From contig CALTTG010000005.1 of NCBI GenBank assembly GCA_943908475.1, positions 1 to 64,000 on the forward strand: a stretch of DNA of 64,000 bases. The letters run 5' to 3'. The translations under genes and the position numbers were made by a program. The stretch is from an uncultured Burkholderiales bacterium. Lineage in GTDB: Bacteria > Pseudomonadota > Gammaproteobacteria > Burkholderiales > Burkholderiaceae_C. This document shows, in pieces, positions 62,057-64,000 of this stretch. Below the pieces are notes generated by a model. The model was not told the origin of the DNA and did no database searches. It saw only the letters and a program-made list of their open reading frames with translations. How positions within the stretch are numbered: the stretch's first letter is position 1; the number at the start of each line of letters is the position of its first letter.

Positions 62057-62839
62057 TCAGCGCAGGATGTTGGCGCGGCCTGTGAAGGCGTAGCCCTGGC
62101 CGTAGGAAGAGCGCACCGGCAGCGATTGACCCAGGTCTTGCTCGACCTTGCGTCGCAATCGGGCCGCGCAACCATCGAGGTTGCGCAGGTTGCTCAGCGT
62201 CTCTGGGCGTCCCAATGCATCGAGGATGGCTTGGCGCGTCACCACCTTGCCGGCCTGCTCCATGAGCTGTGCGAGGAAATTCTGCTCCATGAGGGTGAGG
62301 GGCAAGGTGGCCCCCAAAGGCGATTGAAGCTGACCGGTCAGGGTGTCCAACACCCAGGTGGCTTGCATCATCAGCTCGGCACCCGCCTCGTCGGAAGGCG
62401 GCGGGGCCTGCTCAGCGGTCTGGCGCTCATCGGACACCACCGAGATGGCCGGTTCAGGACGCGACTGTCTGAGCCGCCTCCACAAGGCCATGCAAGTGGC
62501 CTCGATGACCTCCAACGAAGCGCCCTTGACCAGGTAGGCATCGGCACCGCCGTCGAGGCTGGCCACTCGGGTTTGCGCGTCGCCATACGCCGTGAGCATG
62601 ATGATGCCCACCTCAGGGTGTGACTCGCGCAATTGCGGCACCAAGGACAGTCCGGACCGATCGGGCAGGCCCACGTCCAGCAACACCATGGTGACGCGAC
62701 GGACCGCCAGCAATTCCAGCAAATGCGCGGCCGTGGCGGCCCCCAGCGCGGTGAAGCCGCGCAAGTTCAAGTAGTCGACGAGGTCGCCCCGAAGGTCCGG
62801 GTCGTCTTCGACGACGATGATGCAGGCATTGGTAGACAT
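62057..62839 (-). CDS. OmpR-type response regulator
   Basis: A 260-residue regulator: a receiver domain (IIVVEDDPDLRGDLVDYL, phospho-acceptor Asp in VLLDVGLPDRSG, switch LTAYGD, conserved Lys in YLVKG), a linker rich in Pro/Glu, and a winged helix resembling the OmpR/PhoB type (LMEQNFLAQLMEQAGKVVTR, GCAARLRRKVEQ, SSYGQGYAF). The ATG at 62839 gives the canonical start. It precedes its kinase in an operon and is divergent from the second tpsB, a plausible target. Confidence 0.92.
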   Translation of the reverse strand: MSTNACIIVVEDDPDLRGDLVDYLNLRGFTALGAATAAHLLELLAVRRVTMVLLDVGLPDRSGLSLVPQLRESHPEVGIIMLTAYGDAQTRVASLDGGADAYLVKGASLEVIEATCMALWRRLRQSRPEPAISVVSDERQTAEQAPPPSDEAGAELMMQATWVLDTLTGQLQSPLGATLPLTLMEQNFLAQLMEQAGKVVTRQAILDALGRPETLSNLRNLDGCAARLRRKVEQDLGQSLPVRSSYGQGYAFTGRANILR

Positions 62840-63151
62840 GAGCGTCCACACTGTAAAGCGCATCTCGCGCAGAGCAGATGGGCAAAAGCTGGCGAATTCT
62901 TTCCAAATCTGCGCAAATCAGCAAAGGTGTCGTGGCCTCGCCGCAGCAATGGCCTTGAACACCGTCTTGCACGCTCCGGGAAGTCCCTCAATGCATGGGG
63001 TCAGCACAGTTTTGCGCAGAATCTCTCAGAATTGAATCGACATCACCAACGCGATCCCTTCTACAGTGCCCGGCAGACATCAACCGTCAGGCACTGAAGC
63101 TGTTTCCGCCGTTCGTGACGCGTGCTTCCGGCCTGCCCACCGAAGCCCCTC
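62840..63151. promoter_or_regulatory. Divergent region between response regulator and second tpsB
   Basis: 312 nt without a supported gene. It contains a 10-bp inverted pair, TCTGCGCAAA (62908-62917) and TTTGCGCAGA (63011-63020), which could be response-regulator sites. AT-rich stretches lie around 62895-62920 and 63020-63040. No strong sigma-70 promoter was recognised. Confidence 0.4.
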
Positions 63152-64000
63152 ATGAAAAGAACAATCGCTGCCTCGATCGGCCTGATCGGCGCCACACTGG
63201 TTCACGCGCAAAGCAACCCGCAAGACATCGATGCCGCACAGCGACGTGCGCAGCAGATCCAGCAGCAGCAGGAGCAGCAGCTCCGCAGGGAGCTGGAGGC
63301 AGCTTCCCCGCCACCGCGCGTGATCGAACCGTCCACCAGTCTGCCGCCCCTTCCCCAAGTGGAGCCCGGCCCCTGCGTGAAGGCAGACGCCATCGTGATC
63401 GAGGGCAGCGAGTGGCTCTCCAGTGAGGTCAGCGAGCTGGTGCGCTCTCGGTATGCGCAACCCTGCCTGCAGCGCTCAGCGCTGCAAGAAGCCTTGGGCC
63501 TGATGACGCAGGACTTGATGTCCAGGGGGCTCATCACCAGCCGTGTGTACCTGCCTGGACAAGACACCTCCAAGGGTGAGTTGCGCTTCAAGGTGCTGGA
63601 AGGGCGCGTGGAGCGCCTGGTGTTCATCGGCCCCACGCTGATGGCGCATGCCTTCCCCGTGAAGGCGGGTCAGGTGCTCAACCTGCGTGACATCGAGCAG
63701 GGCATCGAACAGATGAATCGACTGCCCAGCAACCGCACGCAGATGGACATCTTGCCGGGCAGCGCCCCCGGCCTGAGCGTGATCCGGATCTCCAACCAGC
63801 CCGTGGGCCGAGTGCGTGGATCGGTGAGCGTGGACAACCAGGGTGCCACCTCAACGGGGGAGCATCAGGTGGGTGCGTCGGTGGCCATTGACGACTTCCT
63901 GAGCCTGCAAGACGCACTGAGCTTCAACTACAAGCAAAGCACCGACCTCGACGTCGACCGTCGGGGCAGCCGCAGCGCGGGCCTGAGCTGGAACGTGCCC
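63152..64000 (+). CDS. Second two-partner secretion transporter TpsB (partial, runs off window end)
   Basis: The first 283 residues of a ShlB/FhaC-type transporter. A signal peptide (MKRTIAASIGLIGATLVHAQ) is followed by a Gln-rich helix (RRAQQIQQQQEQQLRRELEA) and POTRA domains (GLITSRVYLPGQDTSKGELR, VLNLRDIEQGIEQMNRLPSN). The barrel begins at VRGSVSVDNQGATSTGEHQV. These segments parallel the TpsB at 26508 (LNLRDLEQGIDQVNQL, NVSADNQGTQSTGETQ), so the two are paralogues, though not recent duplicates. The partner TpsA is expected beyond the right edge. Confidence 0.93.
   Translation, partial: MKRTIAASIGLIGATLVHAQSNPQDIDAAQRRAQQIQQQQEQQLRRELEAASPPPRVIEPSTSLPPLPQVEPGPCVKADAIVIEGSEWLSSEVSELVRSRYAQPCLQRSALQEALGLMTQDLMSRGLITSRVYLPGQDTSKGELRFKVLEGRVERLVFIGPTLMAHAFPVKAGQVLNLRDIEQGIEQMNRLPSNRTQMDILPGSAPGLSVIRISNQPVGRVRGSVSVDNQGATSTGEHQVGASVAIDDFLSLQDALSFNYKQSTDLDVDRRGSRSAGLSWNVP

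Overview
The window looks like a high-GC chromosome segment from a betaproteobacterium of the order Burkholderiales. The evidence is the gene content and order: an amgK–lptD–surA–rsmA block, a complete mraZ-to-ftsZ division and cell-wall (dcw) cluster, a riboswitch-controlled thiCOSG-thiDE operon, and two-partner secretion loci. Codon use is strongly GC-biased, so many long open frames on the opposite strand are only shadows. No rRNA, tRNA, CRISPR array or transposase was seen. The genus is not determined.

Layout. (1) 1-8178: the 5' part of a DEAD-box helicase and amgK on the minus strand, then lptD-surA-rsmA-cca and a small membrane protein on the plus strand. This is outer-membrane assembly plus RNA maturation. 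(2) 8185-26078: the dcw cluster, all on the minus strand, running mraZ-rsmH-ftsL-ftsI-murE-murF-mraY-murD-ftsW-murG-murC-ddl-ftsQ-ftsA-ftsZ. It has short overlaps at most junctions, decameric MraZ-box repeats at its head and a hairpin terminator at its tail. (3) 26508-37925: a two-partner secretion operon, an outer-membrane TpsB transporter and a 3215-residue TpsA exoprotein. (4) 38065-43548: an alpha/beta hydrolase, two membrane proteins, a PaiB-like protein, an AraC-type regulator divergent from a membrane fatty-acid desaturase, and a tiny secreted ORF. (5) 43549-49511: promoter, TPP riboswitch and thiC-thiO-thiS-thiG-thiDE. (6) 49598-58132, minus strand: an orphan type VI secretion vgrG island. 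(7) 58290-64000: a DUF1857-like protein, bioB with a palindromic operator candidate, a 7TMR-DISM histidine kinase and response regulator, and the start of a second TpsB gene that runs off the window.

The most unusual part is the vgrG island. A full-length VgrG is followed by a GH19-type lytic effector and a lipoprotein. Next comes a second, N-terminally truncated VgrG that carries an almost identical ~1.0 kb copy of the parent tip, followed by a LysM-muramidase effector and a secreted protein. The two effectors have different catalytic domains but appear to share an N-terminal domain, and the two putative immunity proteins share a C-terminal motif. The direct repeats are in the same reading frame and 3577 bp apart. 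Recombination between them would delete the first cassette and fuse the parent VgrG to the second, so the locus is organised like an expandable or switchable effector array.
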